Of a stretch of 64,000 nucleotides of DNA, positions 20,311-28,393 are shown piece after piece. Source of the stretch: CAVUAF01 sp963739375 (GTDB taxonomy: Bacteria; Acidobacteriota; Terriglobia; Terriglobales; Acidobacteriaceae); assembly GCA_963739375.1 (NCBI GenBank), contig CAVUAF010000014.1, positions 558,001 to 622,000 on the forward strand, read 5' to 3'. The notes beneath the pieces are model-generated. The model ran no database searches, had not been told where the DNA came from, and worked only from the letters and a program-made list of their open reading frames with translations. Made by a program: the position numbers and the translations under genes. Every line of letters begins with the position of its first letter. The stretch's first letter is position 1.

Positions 20311-20895
20311 ATGCGCATCGGCATGACGACCACCACCACTGGCGAGCCCAACCTGCGCGTCAAGTCGCAACTGATGTCCGCCTCCGAGATCGAGCGCACG
20401 CTGGTGCGCCTGGCGCACGAGATTGTGGAGAAAAACGGCGGCGTGGAAAAACTGGGCCTCATCGGCATTCGCCGCCGCGGGGTGCCGCTGGCGGAACGCC
20501 TGGGCAAGCTGATCGAGCAGATCGAGAAGAAACCGGTGCCGGTGGGCACGCTCGACATCACCCTCTACCGCGACGACCTTTCCACCGTCGGCCCCAAGCC
20601 GGTGGTGCAGCGCGGGGAGATCGGCTTCGGCGTGACCGACCAGAACGTGATCCTGTGCGACGACGTGCTGTACACCGGGCGCACCACGCGGGCCGCGCTG
20701 GACGCGCTCTTCGACCATGGGCGGCCGGCGCGCGTCCAGCTCTGCGTGCTGATCGACCGCGGGCACCGCGAGCTGCCCATCGAGGCCGCGTTCGTCGGCC
20801 GCATGGTGCAGACCACGGCGCGCGAGATCATCGAAGTGAAGTTCCAGGAAGTGGACGGCGCGGAAAAAGTGCTGCTGGTCGAGCGCACCGATTAG
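20311..20895 (+). CDS. pyrR: Bifunctional pyr operon regulator/uracil phosphoribosyltransferase PyrR
   Basis: 194 residues with the PRPP-binding signature VILCDDVLYTGRTTRAAL and the PyrR-specific DITLYRDDL. PyrR binds pyr mRNA to promote attenuation and has weak uracil phosphoribosyltransferase activity. It opens a pyrR-pyrB-pyrC cluster. I see no obvious PyrR-binding anti-antiterminator in the short upstream gap. Either ATG 20311 or 20323 could be used. Confidence 0.95.
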   Translation: MRIGMTTTTTGEPNLRVKSQLMSASEIERTLVRLAHEIVEKNGGVEKLGLIGIRRRGVPLAERLGKLIEQIEKKPVPVGTLDITLYRDDLSTVGPKPVVQRGEIGFGVTDQNVILCDDVLYTGRTTRAALDALFDHGRPARVQLCVLIDRGHRELPIEAAFVGRMVQTTAREIIEVKFQEVDGAEKVLLVERTD

Positions 20896-20908
20896 CCCCT
20901 CCTCACCA

Positions 20909-21817
20909 ATGAAAGATGCTCGCCGGTCATTGCTCGGGATCGAGTCGCTCGACCGTGACGCCATCGCCAACCTGCTGCGTCTCGCCGAGCGCATGGAGCG
21001 CCCGCGGCTGCGGCCGCTGCTGCGCGGCAAGCACGTGGCCCTGCTCTTCTACGAGGCTTCGACGCGCACCCGCGTCTCCTTCGAGCTGGCGGCCAAGTCG
21101 CTGGGCGCCTCCACCTACCTGGTGCACGCCGCCGCCTCCAGCATCGAGAAGGGCGAATCGCTGATCGATACCGGGCAGACGCTGCGCGCCCTCGGCGCCG
21201 ACGTCATCGTGATCCGGCATCCCTCGTCAGGCGCGCCGCACTTCCTGGCGCGCCACCTCGACATCCCCATCATCAACGCCGGCGACGGCATGCACGAACA
21301 CCCGTCGCAGGCGCTGCTCGATGCCTACACCATCCTGCGCCAGCATGGCTCGCTCCAGGGCCTGCGGGTGGCGGTGATTGGCGACATCTACCACTCGCGG
21401 GTGGCACGCTCCGATATTCACCTGCTGGCGAAGTTTGGCGCGCGCATCACGCTGTGCGGTCCGCCGTCGCTGGTGCCGCCGGTGGCGGTGACGCTGGCGC
21501 CCGGCCTGGCGCTCACCCGCAACGTGGAAGAGGCGGTGACCGGCGCCGACGTGGTGATGCTGCTGCGGGTGCAGAAGGAGCGGTTCGCGGGCAGCGAGTT
21601 CCGCGCCGAGAATTACGCCGCCGAATACCAGCTCACGCCCGAGCGCCTGCGGCTGGCCCAGCCCGGCGCCATCGTGATGCATCCCGGGCCGATGATTCGC
21701 GGCATGGAAATCATCGACGCCGTCGCCGACAGCTCGCGCGCCGTTATCCTGCAGCAGGTGCACAACGGCGTGCCTATCCGCCGGGCGATCCTGGCAAGGG
21801 CATTGGGAGCGGCATGA
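20909..21817 (+). CDS. pyrB: Aspartate carbamoyltransferase catalytic subunit
   Basis: 302 residues. Carbamoyl-phosphate site STRTR at 51-55, HPSQALLD in the middle and the C-terminal HPGP loop are all present. It catalyses the first committed step of pyrimidine synthesis. It begins 13 bases after pyrR. No pyrI regulatory subunit is present. It is followed by a 31-bp hairpin before pyrC. Confidence 0.96.
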   Translation: MKDARRSLLGIESLDRDAIANLLRLAERMERPRLRPLLRGKHVALLFYEASTRTRVSFELAAKSLGASTYLVHAAASSIEKGESLIDTGQTLRALGADVIVIRHPSSGAPHFLARHLDIPIINAGDGMHEHPSQALLDAYTILRQHGSLQGLRVAVIGDIYHSRVARSDIHLLAKFGARITLCGPPSLVPPVAVTLAPGLALTRNVEEAVTGADVVMLLRVQKERFAGSEFRAENYAAEYQLTPERLRLAQPGAIVMHPGPMIRGMEIIDAVADSSRAVILQQVHNGVPIRRAILARALGAA

Positions 21818-21838
21818 CGGGACAGCACAGGTTTGTTG

Positions 21839-21924
21839 AAACATCCCGAGCGAAGCGAGGGAGCCCTATGGCGACCACGACAGTTTGGGTTCAATAGGGT
21901 TCCCTCGCTTCGCTCGGGATGTTT
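21839..21924. repeat. Long hairpin between pyrB and pyrC
   Basis: Two 31-base arms (21839-21869 and 21894-21924) are complementary at all but one position, which is G-U compatible in RNA, around a 24-base loop. The core word is CCCGAGCGAAGCGAGGGA. Its composition and perfect symmetry suggest a dispersed palindromic repeat rather than a PyrR site. It lies inside an operon, so it could reduce or modulate pyrC transcription. Confidence 0.8.
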
Positions 21925-21944
21925 GAAGCAGTCGCAAAGGAAAC

Positions 21945-23300
21945 ATGGACCTGCTGATCAAATCCGGCAGAGTCGTTGACCCGTCGCAGAAGCTCGACGC
22001 GACGGCCGATGTGCTGCTGCGCGATGGCCGCGTGGCCGAGATCGGCAGCGGGTTGAAGAGTGCCGGCGAAGTGGTGGACGCGCGCGGCCTCGTCGTCTGC
22101 CCCGGGCTGATCGACCTGCACGTGCACCTGCGCGAGCCGGGCCAGTTCCACAAGGAAACGATTGCCAGCGGCACGGCGGCGGCGGCGGCGGGCGGCTTCA
22201 CCAGCGTCTGCTGCATGCCGAACACCAACCCGGTCAACGACCTGCCCGCCATCACGCGCTGGATGCAGCAGCCGGAGCGCGGCGCGGTGGTGAACGTTTT
22301 CCCGGTGGCGGCGGCCACGCAGGCGAGCGCGGGCGAGCGCCTCACCGATTTCGCCGCGCTGCGCGAGGCGGGCGCGGTCGCCTTCACCGACGATGGCCGC
22401 CCGGTGCTCGATCCGCAGCTCATGCGCGAAGCCTTGCAGCGCGCCGCCGCGCTCGGCGTTCCCATCATCCAGCACGCGGAAGACACGCGCCTGACCGCGA
22501 ACTGCGCGATGCACGAAGGGCCGACGGCCTTCCGGCTGGGGTTGCGCGGGATGAGCGTGGACGCGGAAGCCGGCATCGTGGAGCGCGACATCGCGCTGGC
22601 CCGCGAGACGCGCGCGCACCTGCACATTGCGCACCTGTCCACCGCCACCGCGCTCCACGCCGTGCGCGAGGCCAAGCGGGCCGCCGCCGCCAGCCAGGCA
22701 AAACCGGCGGCGCGCATCACCTGCGAGGTGACGCCGCACCACTTCACGCTTACGGACGAGGACGTCGGCGAATACGACACCAATTGCAAAATGAATCCGC
22801 CGCTGCGCTCGCGCGCCGACCGCGAGGCGCTGCTCCGCGGCCTCGCCGACGGCACCGTGGACGCCATCGCCACCGACCACGCCCCGCACGCGCTGTTCGA
22901 GAAGCGCCAGGAATTCGACCGCGCCCCGTTCGGGATTACCGGCCTGGAGACGGCGCTCGCCCTGGCGCTCACGCTGCTGCATCACCGCGACGGCGTGCCG
23001 CTCGACCGCATCGTCGAGCTGATGTCCACGAATCCCGCCAGCATCGCTGGGCTGGAAGCCCGCGGCACGCTGCGCCCCGGCGCCATCGCCGACGTCACCC
23101 TCTTCGACCCGAAGCAGCGCTGGCGCTTCGACCTGGCGCAGTCACGCTCGCGCTCGCACAACTCGCCTTTCGATGGCTGGGAGTTCACGGGGAGGGTGGT
23201 GGCGACCATTGTCGGCGGGCGCGTCGCTTACCGTGAAGGCGAGATCGCCGGCGCGGAGAAGGCCCCGCGCGCCAAGCCGGTGGCGCGGCGGAAACGCTAA
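21945..23300 (+). CDS. pyrC: Dihydroorotase (class I)
   Basis: 451 residues, an amidohydrolase that closes carbamoyl-aspartate to dihydroorotate. The metal-binding DLHVHLREPG has His59 and His61; later ligands are in IQHAED, IAHLST and ATDHAPH. The length matches the class I PyrC found next to pyrB in many bacteria. AAAGGA precedes the ATG at 21945. The last residues are basic (PRAKPVARRKR). Confidence 0.96.
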   Translation: MDLLIKSGRVVDPSQKLDATADVLLRDGRVAEIGSGLKSAGEVVDARGLVVCPGLIDLHVHLREPGQFHKETIASGTAAAAAGGFTSVCCMPNTNPVNDLPAITRWMQQPERGAVVNVFPVAAATQASAGERLTDFAALREAGAVAFTDDGRPVLDPQLMREALQRAAALGVPIIQHAEDTRLTANCAMHEGPTAFRLGLRGMSVDAEAGIVERDIALARETRAHLHIAHLSTATALHAVREAKRAAAASQAKPAARITCEVTPHHFTLTDEDVGEYDTNCKMNPPLRSRADREALLRGLADGTVDAIATDHAPHALFEKRQEFDRAPFGITGLETALALALTLLHHRDGVPLDRIVELMSTNPASIAGLEARGTLRPGAIADVTLFDPKQRWRFDLAQSRSRSHNSPFDGWEFTGRVVATIVGGRVAYREGEIAGAEKAPRAKPVARRKR

Positions 23301-23304
23301 GGCA

Positions 23305-23727
23305 CTAGCCGGCGGCAGCGCGGCGCATGACCGAGCCAGCGCGCACCACCAGCACGGCCGCGGCGCCCAGCACGCATCCCAGGACGAAGCGCGTCCACTT
23401 CCAATCGCCGTGCAGACCAGCGGCTTCGGCCAGCACATCAGCAGCGTTGGCGATGAGCGCAGCCAAGAGCAGTTCGCGCGCAGCACGCATCCGCGGGGCA
23501 AAGGCCGCTAGGGCGGCGCCGAGGTAGATGCCAAAGCAGCGGGCGCAAACCGCCAGCGGCGCACCGAGAATCCAGAACGAGCGCTGTGGGTCCTGGTGGC
23601 AAACAAGCGCGAAGAATTGGCGCAGCGCGAAGGCGGCCAGCGGCAAGCCCAGACGGCTGAGCAGCGGCGACGTCAGCGCAGCAGCGCAGAGGGCGCAGGC
23701 CGCGAGCGGAATGGTTCGTGATGGCAT
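23305..23727 (-). CDS. DUF2085 membrane protein
   Basis: 140 residues and four likely membrane helices. The family signature is CHQDPQRSFWI followed by CARCFGIYLG. Function unknown. It converges on pyrC with only four bases between stops. The ATG at 23727 is preferred over a TTG at 23766; the ribosome site is weak. Confidence 0.82.
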   Translation of the reverse strand: MPSRTIPLAACALCAAALTSPLLSRLGLPLAAFALRQFFALVCHQDPQRSFWILGAPLAVCARCFGIYLGAALAAFAPRMRAARELLLAALIANAADVLAEAAGLHGDWKWTRFVLGCVLGAAAVLVVRAGSVMRRAAAG

Positions 23728-23766
23728 CGCTGAAAATCTGCCGACAACCCGGACGCCTGACAACAT

Positions 23767-23926
23767 TCGCGGGATCCTTCGCCTCGCCCTCAGTCGTCCG
23801 CCGTAGCGGACTTCCTCGCACTCGCTCAGGATGACATTGCTTGAGAACTTCGTTACGGCGCGGCTGAAGTCGCGCCCCTCCGAGACACCTTATTGCACCC
23901 GATCTCCCGATCTCCCGCTCGCCCGA
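23767..23926. repeat. Intergenic repeat remnants upstream of the DUF2085 gene
   Basis: Contains the small stem GTCCGC-CGTA-GCGGAC (near 23798-23813) flanked by CTCGC-rich words and TCAGGATGAC, which resemble a dispersed repeat family. From 23898 there are tandem eight-base words of the type CCCGATCT just before the kbl stop. No gene is seen. Confidence 0.4.
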
Positions 23927-25144
23927 TCACGCAATGATCCCCAGCCGCTTGCCGACGCGCTGCAGGATTTCCAGTGCCTGCTCGAGGTCGGCGCGGGTGT
24001 GGGCCGCGGACATGATGGTGCGGATGCGCGCCTTGCCCTCGGGCACGGTGGGAAAGGCAATCCCCGTGGCCATGACGCCTTCCTGGAAAAGCTCGCGGCT
24101 GAACTCCATGGCCAGCCGGCCTTCGCCAACGATGATGGGGGTAATCGGGGTCTCGCTGGCGGGCGTGTTCTGGCCGCCGATGTTGAAGCCGAGCGCGCCG
24201 AGTTCCTGCTTGAAGAAGCGCGTGTTCTCCCACAACTTCTCCATCAGCTCGGGCTCCTGCTCCAGCACCTCAAAGGCGGCAATGCAGGTGGCGGCGACGG
24301 CGGGCGGGTGCGAAGTCGAGAACAGGAACGGGCGCGCGCGGTGGTAGAGGAAGTCGATGAGGTCGCGCGAGCCGCACACGTAGCCGCCGAGCGCGCCAAT
24401 GGCCTTGGAGAGCGTTCCCACCTGGATGTCGACGCGCCCGTGCACCCCGAAGTGGTCCACGGTGCCGCGCCCATTGCGGCCGAGGACGCCGGAGGCGTGC
24501 GCGTCGTCCACCATCATGATGGCGCCGTATTTTTCCGCCAACTCGCACAACGCGGGCAGCGGACCGATGTCGCCGTCCATGGAGAAGACACCGTCGGTGA
24601 TGATGAGCTTCCGCCCAGGCGTACCGGCGACGGACTGGAGCTGCGCTTCCGCGTGCGCCATGTCCTGGTGGCGAAATACCTTGATGGTGGCGCGCGAGAG
24701 GCGCGCGCCGTCGACGATGGAGGCGTGGTTCAGCTCGTCGCTGATGATGAAGTCTTCGCGCCCCAATACCGCCGAGACCGTGCCGGCATTGGCGGCAAAG
24801 CCCGACTGGAAGACGACGCTGGCTTCCACGTTCTTGAAGCGGGCGATCTTCTCTTCCAGCTCCATGTGGATGGCCATGGTGCCGGCCACGGTGCGGACCG
24901 CGCCCGAGCCGACGCCGTACTTGCGCGTGGCCGCCAGCGCCGCCTCGCGCAGCCGGGGATGCGTGGTCAGCCCCAGGTAGTTGTTGGAGGCGATGTTGAT
25001 GACGCGCTTGCCGTCGAAAGTCGCGACCGGGCGCTGTTCGTCTTCGAGGATGCGCAGGCGGAAGTGGGTGCCCTTCTGCTTCAGCTCGTCGAGCTGGGCG
25101 GTGAGGTAGGCGAGCGGATTGGCGCGGTCGGCGGGCACAGCCAT
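23927..25144 (-). CDS. kbl: Glycine C-acetyltransferase (2-amino-3-ketobutyrate CoA ligase)
   Basis: 405 residues in the alpha-oxoamine synthase family of PLP enzymes. It has NYLGLTTHP, DELNHASIVDG, the PLP environment VDDAHASGVLG and the Schiff-base lysine in GTLSKAIGALGG. It normally cleaves 2-amino-3-ketobutyrate to glycine and acetyl-CoA in threonine breakdown. The usual partner threonine dehydrogenase is not adjacent, so a related synthase (for example BioF-like) cannot be fully excluded. The ATG at 25144 has GAGGA eight bases upstream. Confidence 0.88.
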   Translation of the reverse strand: MAVPADRANPLAYLTAQLDELKQKGTHFRLRILEDEQRPVATFDGKRVINIASNNYLGLTTHPRLREAALAATRKYGVGSGAVRTVAGTMAIHMELEEKIARFKNVEASVVFQSGFAANAGTVSAVLGREDFIISDELNHASIVDGARLSRATIKVFRHQDMAHAEAQLQSVAGTPGRKLIITDGVFSMDGDIGPLPALCELAEKYGAIMMVDDAHASGVLGRNGRGTVDHFGVHGRVDIQVGTLSKAIGALGGYVCGSRDLIDFLYHRARPFLFSTSHPPAVAATCIAAFEVLEQEPELMEKLWENTRFFKQELGALGFNIGGQNTPASETPITPIIVGEGRLAMEFSRELFQEGVMATGIAFPTVPEGKARIRTIMSAAHTRADLEQALEILQRVGKRLGIIA

Positions 25145-25196
25145 CAATCAGGTCCTCGCAAAGGGTGACAGTCTATATCGTGCGGGCGGTTCCCGG

Positions 25197-26558
25197 CTAA
25201 GTGCGATCGCGTTGCAGCACGGCGGCGAAAAAGCCGTCGCAGGGATGGCGGCCGGGCAGGGTGAGGAGGAAGTCGCCGCGGAGCAGCGAATCGAGGTCAG
25301 GGCACGTCAGCTCGCCCGCGGCGCGCAGGCGGTCGAGTTCGGCGCGGGCGGGGAGAACCGAGAAGTGGGGCGCGGCGGCGAGCGCCGCCTGCACCACGTC
25401 CTCGCCCTCCTCGGGCTCGAGCGAGCAGGTGGCGTAGACCAGGCGACCGCCGGGAGCGGTGTGCTGCATGGCCGCGCGCAGGATGGCGAGCTGCCGCGCG
25501 TGCAGCCGCGGCAGGTCGTCGGGCTCGAGCCGCCACTTGATCTCGGGATGGCGGGCCAGGGTGCCGGTGCCGGAGCACGGCACGTCGGCGAGCACGCGAT
25601 CGAAGGTAGCGGCCAGCGGCAGCGCTTCCGCATCGCCGGCGATGACGGCCACGTTGGCGGCGCGCACACGCTCGCGCAGCAGGCGCGCGCGGTGCGGATG
25701 CAGCTCGACCGCCACCACCTGCGCTGCCGGATTGCGCTCGGCGATGGCCGCGGTCTTGCCGCCGGGAGCGGCGCAGAGGTCGAGCACGCGCTCACCATGC
25801 CCCACCAGCAGCGCCACGAGCTGCGAGGCTTCGTCCTGGATGGCGATGCGGCCTTCGCGAAAGGCGGCGGTGCGGGTGACGTCGCCACTCGCGACGCGGC
25901 GGGCGCTCGCCAGCAGCGCTCCCGGCCCGAGCTGCACGCCATCGCGGCGCAGCGCGTCGTCGAGGGCGGCAGAATCGCGCGCCTCGCCGGCATGCAGACG
26001 GAGGGCCGGGGAAGGGGCCAGTTGGTCATGCAGGCAAATGCGGAATGCCGCCTCGCCGCCGAAACGCCGCGCCCAGCGCTCGATCAGCCACTCGGGGTGC
26101 GCATACAAATCGGCCAGGCCGCGCGGCGTGAGCTGCGGGCCGAGGGGCTGCAGGCGCAGCGGGTTGATGCGGTTGGGCCCGCCGCTCAGCCGGCGCAGCA
26201 CGGCGTTCACCAGCGCCGCCGCCGAACGCTTGCGTGCCCGCTTCACCAGTTCAACGCTTTCATTCACCGCGGCGCTCGCCGGCACACGTCCCAGAAACCC
26301 CAGCTGGTACACCCCGAGGCGCAGCGCGACCAGCACCTCCATGTCGAGCTTCCGGGGCGGCTTGGTCATGGCGCCGGCGGCGACCGCGTCGAGCCGCGAC
26401 TGCCAGCGCAGGACCCCCATCACCAGCTCGGTCGTGAGGTTGCGGTCGGCGGGGCTTAGCTCGTGCAGGCGCGGGCCGTGCAGCAGTTCGGAGGCGTAGG
26501 CGCCCCCGGCGACACGCAGCAGGATGTCGAAGGCGGCGGTGCGAGCGGGACTAATCAT
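25197..26558 (-). CDS. rsmB: 16S rRNA (cytosine-967-C5)-methyltransferase RsmB
   Basis: 453 residues. The N-terminal NusB-like RNA-binding domain (1-130) is followed by a Rossmann methyltransferase with the SAM motif LDLCAAPGGKT, the catalytic DVPCSGTGT and the second cysteine in YATCSLEPEE. It lies 154 bases downstream of fmt, matching the frequent def-fmt-rsmB order, but a repeat hairpin separates the two genes. Confidence 0.95.
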   Translation of the reverse strand: MISPARTAAFDILLRVAGGAYASELLHGPRLHELSPADRNLTTELVMGVLRWQSRLDAVAAGAMTKPPRKLDMEVLVALRLGVYQLGFLGRVPASAAVNESVELVKRARKRSAAALVNAVLRRLSGGPNRINPLRLQPLGPQLTPRGLADLYAHPEWLIERWARRFGGEAAFRICLHDQLAPSPALRLHAGEARDSAALDDALRRDGVQLGPGALLASARRVASGDVTRTAAFREGRIAIQDEASQLVALLVGHGERVLDLCAAPGGKTAAIAERNPAAQVVAVELHPHRARLLRERVRAANVAVIAGDAEALPLAATFDRVLADVPCSGTGTLARHPEIKWRLEPDDLPRLHARQLAILRAAMQHTAPGGRLVYATCSLEPEEGEDVVQAALAAAPHFSVLPARAELDRLRAAGELTCPDLDSLLRGDFLLTLPGRHPCDGFFAAVLQRDRT

Positions 26559-26613
26559 CGGGGGATCGGCTCATCGGGCCATCGGCTTCTGCGCTAGTGG
26601 CGAACGATTCTCG

Positions 26614-26697
26614 CACTTAGCAGTTGGCAATTGGCATTTGGCCCCTCAACTTGATGCTCAAAAGCTCACGGCCAAATGCTAAGTGCCAATTGCCAAC
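26614..26697. repeat. Heptad-type hairpin between fmt and rsmB
   Basis: Left arm 26614-26642 holds the words CAGTTGG, CAATTGG and CATTTGG. The right arm 26671-26697 holds their complements (GCCAAAT, GCCAATT). The arms enclose a 28-base loop between two co-directional minus-strand genes. Confidence 0.65.
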
Positions 26698-26712
26698 CGC
26701 GGCGCGCAGCCG

Positions 26713-27687
26713 TCACGGTGATCCGAATCTTTCGCCGACTTGCGGCTTATAGCCATTCACGAAATCGCGCGCGGAGATTCTCCTTTTCCCTTCCGGCTGG
26801 AGCTCGAGCAGTTCGAGCCTGGTGGTGGCACCACAGCCCACGAGGAGGTGATCGCCCTCGGCGCACAACTCGCCCGGGGCTAAAGCCCGGGTTTCGGAAG
26901 CGGCCTTGTTCACCGGGCTAAAGCCCGGTGCTTCCACCGGACGCGCGGACCAGACATTGAGCGTCTTGCCGCGAAAGGTGGTCCAGGCGCCGGGCCAGGG
27001 CTGGAATCCGCGCAGGCGGTGGTGGATCGCGCGCGCGGTGCGGATGAAATCGATGCGGCCGTCTTCCTTCGTGAGCAGCGGCGCCAGCGTGGCGCGCGCG
27101 TGGTCCTGGGGGCGCGGGGTGATGCTGCCGGCGTCGAGGCCGCGCAGGGTTTCGACCATGAGCGGCGCGCCCAGTGCGGCGAGGCGGTGCGCGAGCGTGG
27201 GCGCAGTGTCGTCGGGGAGGATAGGCGCCTCGCGGACCAGCAGCAGGTCGCCGGTATCGAGCCCTGCGTCAATCCGCATGGTGGTGACGCCGGTGACGGT
27301 GTCGCCGTTGGCGATCGCCCACTGGATGGGCGCGGCGCCGCGGTACTGCGGCAGGAGCGACGCGTGCAGGTTGAGGTTGCCCAGCGCGGGCAGAGCAATC
27401 ATCCACGGGGGAATGATGCGGCCGTAGGCCACCACGACGATGGCGCGCGGCTGCAGCGCCTCGAGCTGCGCGCGGAATTCTTCGTTGTTCCTGATCTTGT
27501 CGGGCTGCGCGACGGGGAGGCCGAGGTCGAGCGCAAGCTGCTTGACGGGAGAGGCCGCGACTTCCATGCCGCGGCCGCGCGGGCGGTCGGGCTGGGTGAC
27601 CACGAGGCGCACGCGAAAACCAGCCTCCACCAGCGCGCGCAGCGTAGGGACGGCGAATTCGGGCGTGCCGCAAAAGACGATGTCCAT
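26713..27687 (-). CDS. fmt: Methionyl-tRNA formyltransferase, with an in-frame palindromic insert
   Basis: 324 residues that formylate initiator Met-tRNA. The N-terminal catalytic domain has FCGTPEFAVP, the formyl-folate region HASLLPQYRGAAPIQWAI and the DTGD loop. The C-terminal OB-like domain starts near residue 205. Inside that domain the residues around APGFSPVNKAASETRALAP (about 253-271) are encoded by an insert-like segment with two copies of a palindrome (26873-26930). The reading frame is preserved across it, so the protein is probably functional. Confidence 0.93.
   Translation of the reverse strand: MDIVFCGTPEFAVPTLRALVEAGFRVRLVVTQPDRPRGRGMEVAASPVKQLALDLGLPVAQPDKIRNNEEFRAQLEALQPRAIVVVAYGRIIPPWMIALPALGNLNLHASLLPQYRGAAPIQWAIANGDTVTGVTTMRIDAGLDTGDLLLVREAPILPDDTAPTLAHRLAALGAPLMVETLRGLDAGSITPRPQDHARATLAPLLTKEDGRIDFIRTARAIHHRLRGFQPWPGAWTTFRGKTLNVWSARPVEAPGFSPVNKAASETRALAPGELCAEGDHLLVGCGATTRLELLELQPEGKRRISARDFVNGYKPQVGERFGSP
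26873..26930. repeat. Palindromic element inserted in frame in fmt
   Basis: Two copies of CCGGGCTAAAGCCCGG-like palindromes (26873-26891 and 26911-26930) are separated by about 19 bases. The second copy is a perfect 9-bp inverted repeat with an AA centre. A flanking GGAAGC/GCTTCC pair also pairs around the second copy. The segment is translated as part of Fmt. Confidence 0.7.
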
Positions 27688-27691
27688 TGGT

Positions 27692-27770
27692 GATTTGTGA
27701 TTTGCGATTTGTGATTTGCGATTTCATTCGTCCTGCCAATCACCAATCGCAAATCGCCAATCGCAAATCC
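27692..27770. repeat. Heptad-repeat hairpin between def and fmt
   Basis: Left arm 27692-27726 is five tandem words GATTTGN or GATTTCA. The right arm 27736-27770 is the complementary series CCAATCG/CAAATCG. The arms fill the whole gap between the def stop and the fmt start. Confidence 0.75.
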
Positions 27771-28280
27771 CTACCATTCCCCCTGCTTCATCAGCTTCTT
27801 CACTTTGCGCTTCATCAGGTCGCGCTTGAGGGCGCTGATGTAGCTGATGTAGAGCTTCCCGCTCAAGTGATCGATTTCGTGCTGGAAGGCGCGCGCCACC
27901 AGCTCCTCGCCGGTCTTTTCAAACCACTTGCCGTCGGCGTCCTGGGCGCGGATGGTGGCCCTGGCGGCGCGCGTCACCGGCTCGCGGAATTCGGGCAGGC
28001 TGAGGCAACCTTCATTCTGGCGGTGCCTCCCTTCCAGCCCGATGATCTCGGGATTGACGATCACCAGCCTGGCCTTGGGATCTTCCTTGAAGGTAACGTC
28101 GATGACCGCGAGGCGCTTGGCGATGCCGATCTGCGGCGCGGCCAGCCCGACGCCGTGCGCCGCGTACATGGATTCGAACATGTCGGCGATGAGCTGCCGC
28201 AGCTCGTCGTCGAACCGGGTCACCGGCTCGGCCACGCGCTCCAGCACCGGGTCGCCGTATTTAACTATCGGGTAGATCAT
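27771..28280 (-). CDS. def: Peptide deformylase
   Basis: 169 residues. The three deformylase motifs are complete: GVGLAAPQ (43-50), EGCLSLPE with metal ligand Cys92, and QHEIDH with His134, Glu135 and His138. It removes formyl groups from nascent proteins. It is paired with fmt downstream, but the two are separated by a repeat hairpin. The lysine-rich C-terminus (RDLMKRKVKKLMKQ) is normal for type 1 enzymes. Confidence 0.96.
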   Translation of the reverse strand: MIYPIVKYGDPVLERVAEPVTRFDDELRQLIADMFESMYAAHGVGLAAPQIGIAKRLAVIDVTFKEDPKARLVIVNPEIIGLEGRHRQNEGCLSLPEFREPVTRAARATIRAQDADGKWFEKTGEELVARAFQHEIDHLSGKLYISYISALKRDLMKRKVKKLMKQGEW

Positions 28281-28290
28281 GCGGAATCAG

Positions 28291-28393
28291 GCAATTGGGT
28301 AATTGAGTAATTGGGTAATTGAGCAATTGAAAAGCAGCGATCGAGGGCTCCGTCTTCAATTTCTCAATTACTCAATTTCCCAATTACTCAATA
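28291..28393. repeat. Octad-repeat hairpin between aroC and def
   Basis: Left arm 28291-28330 is tandem eight-base words such as GTAATTGA and GTAATTGG. The right arm 28354-28393 is their complement (TCAATTAC, TCAATTTC). The right arm merges into the last codons of aroC, so the repeat touches coding sequence. Confidence 0.75.
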
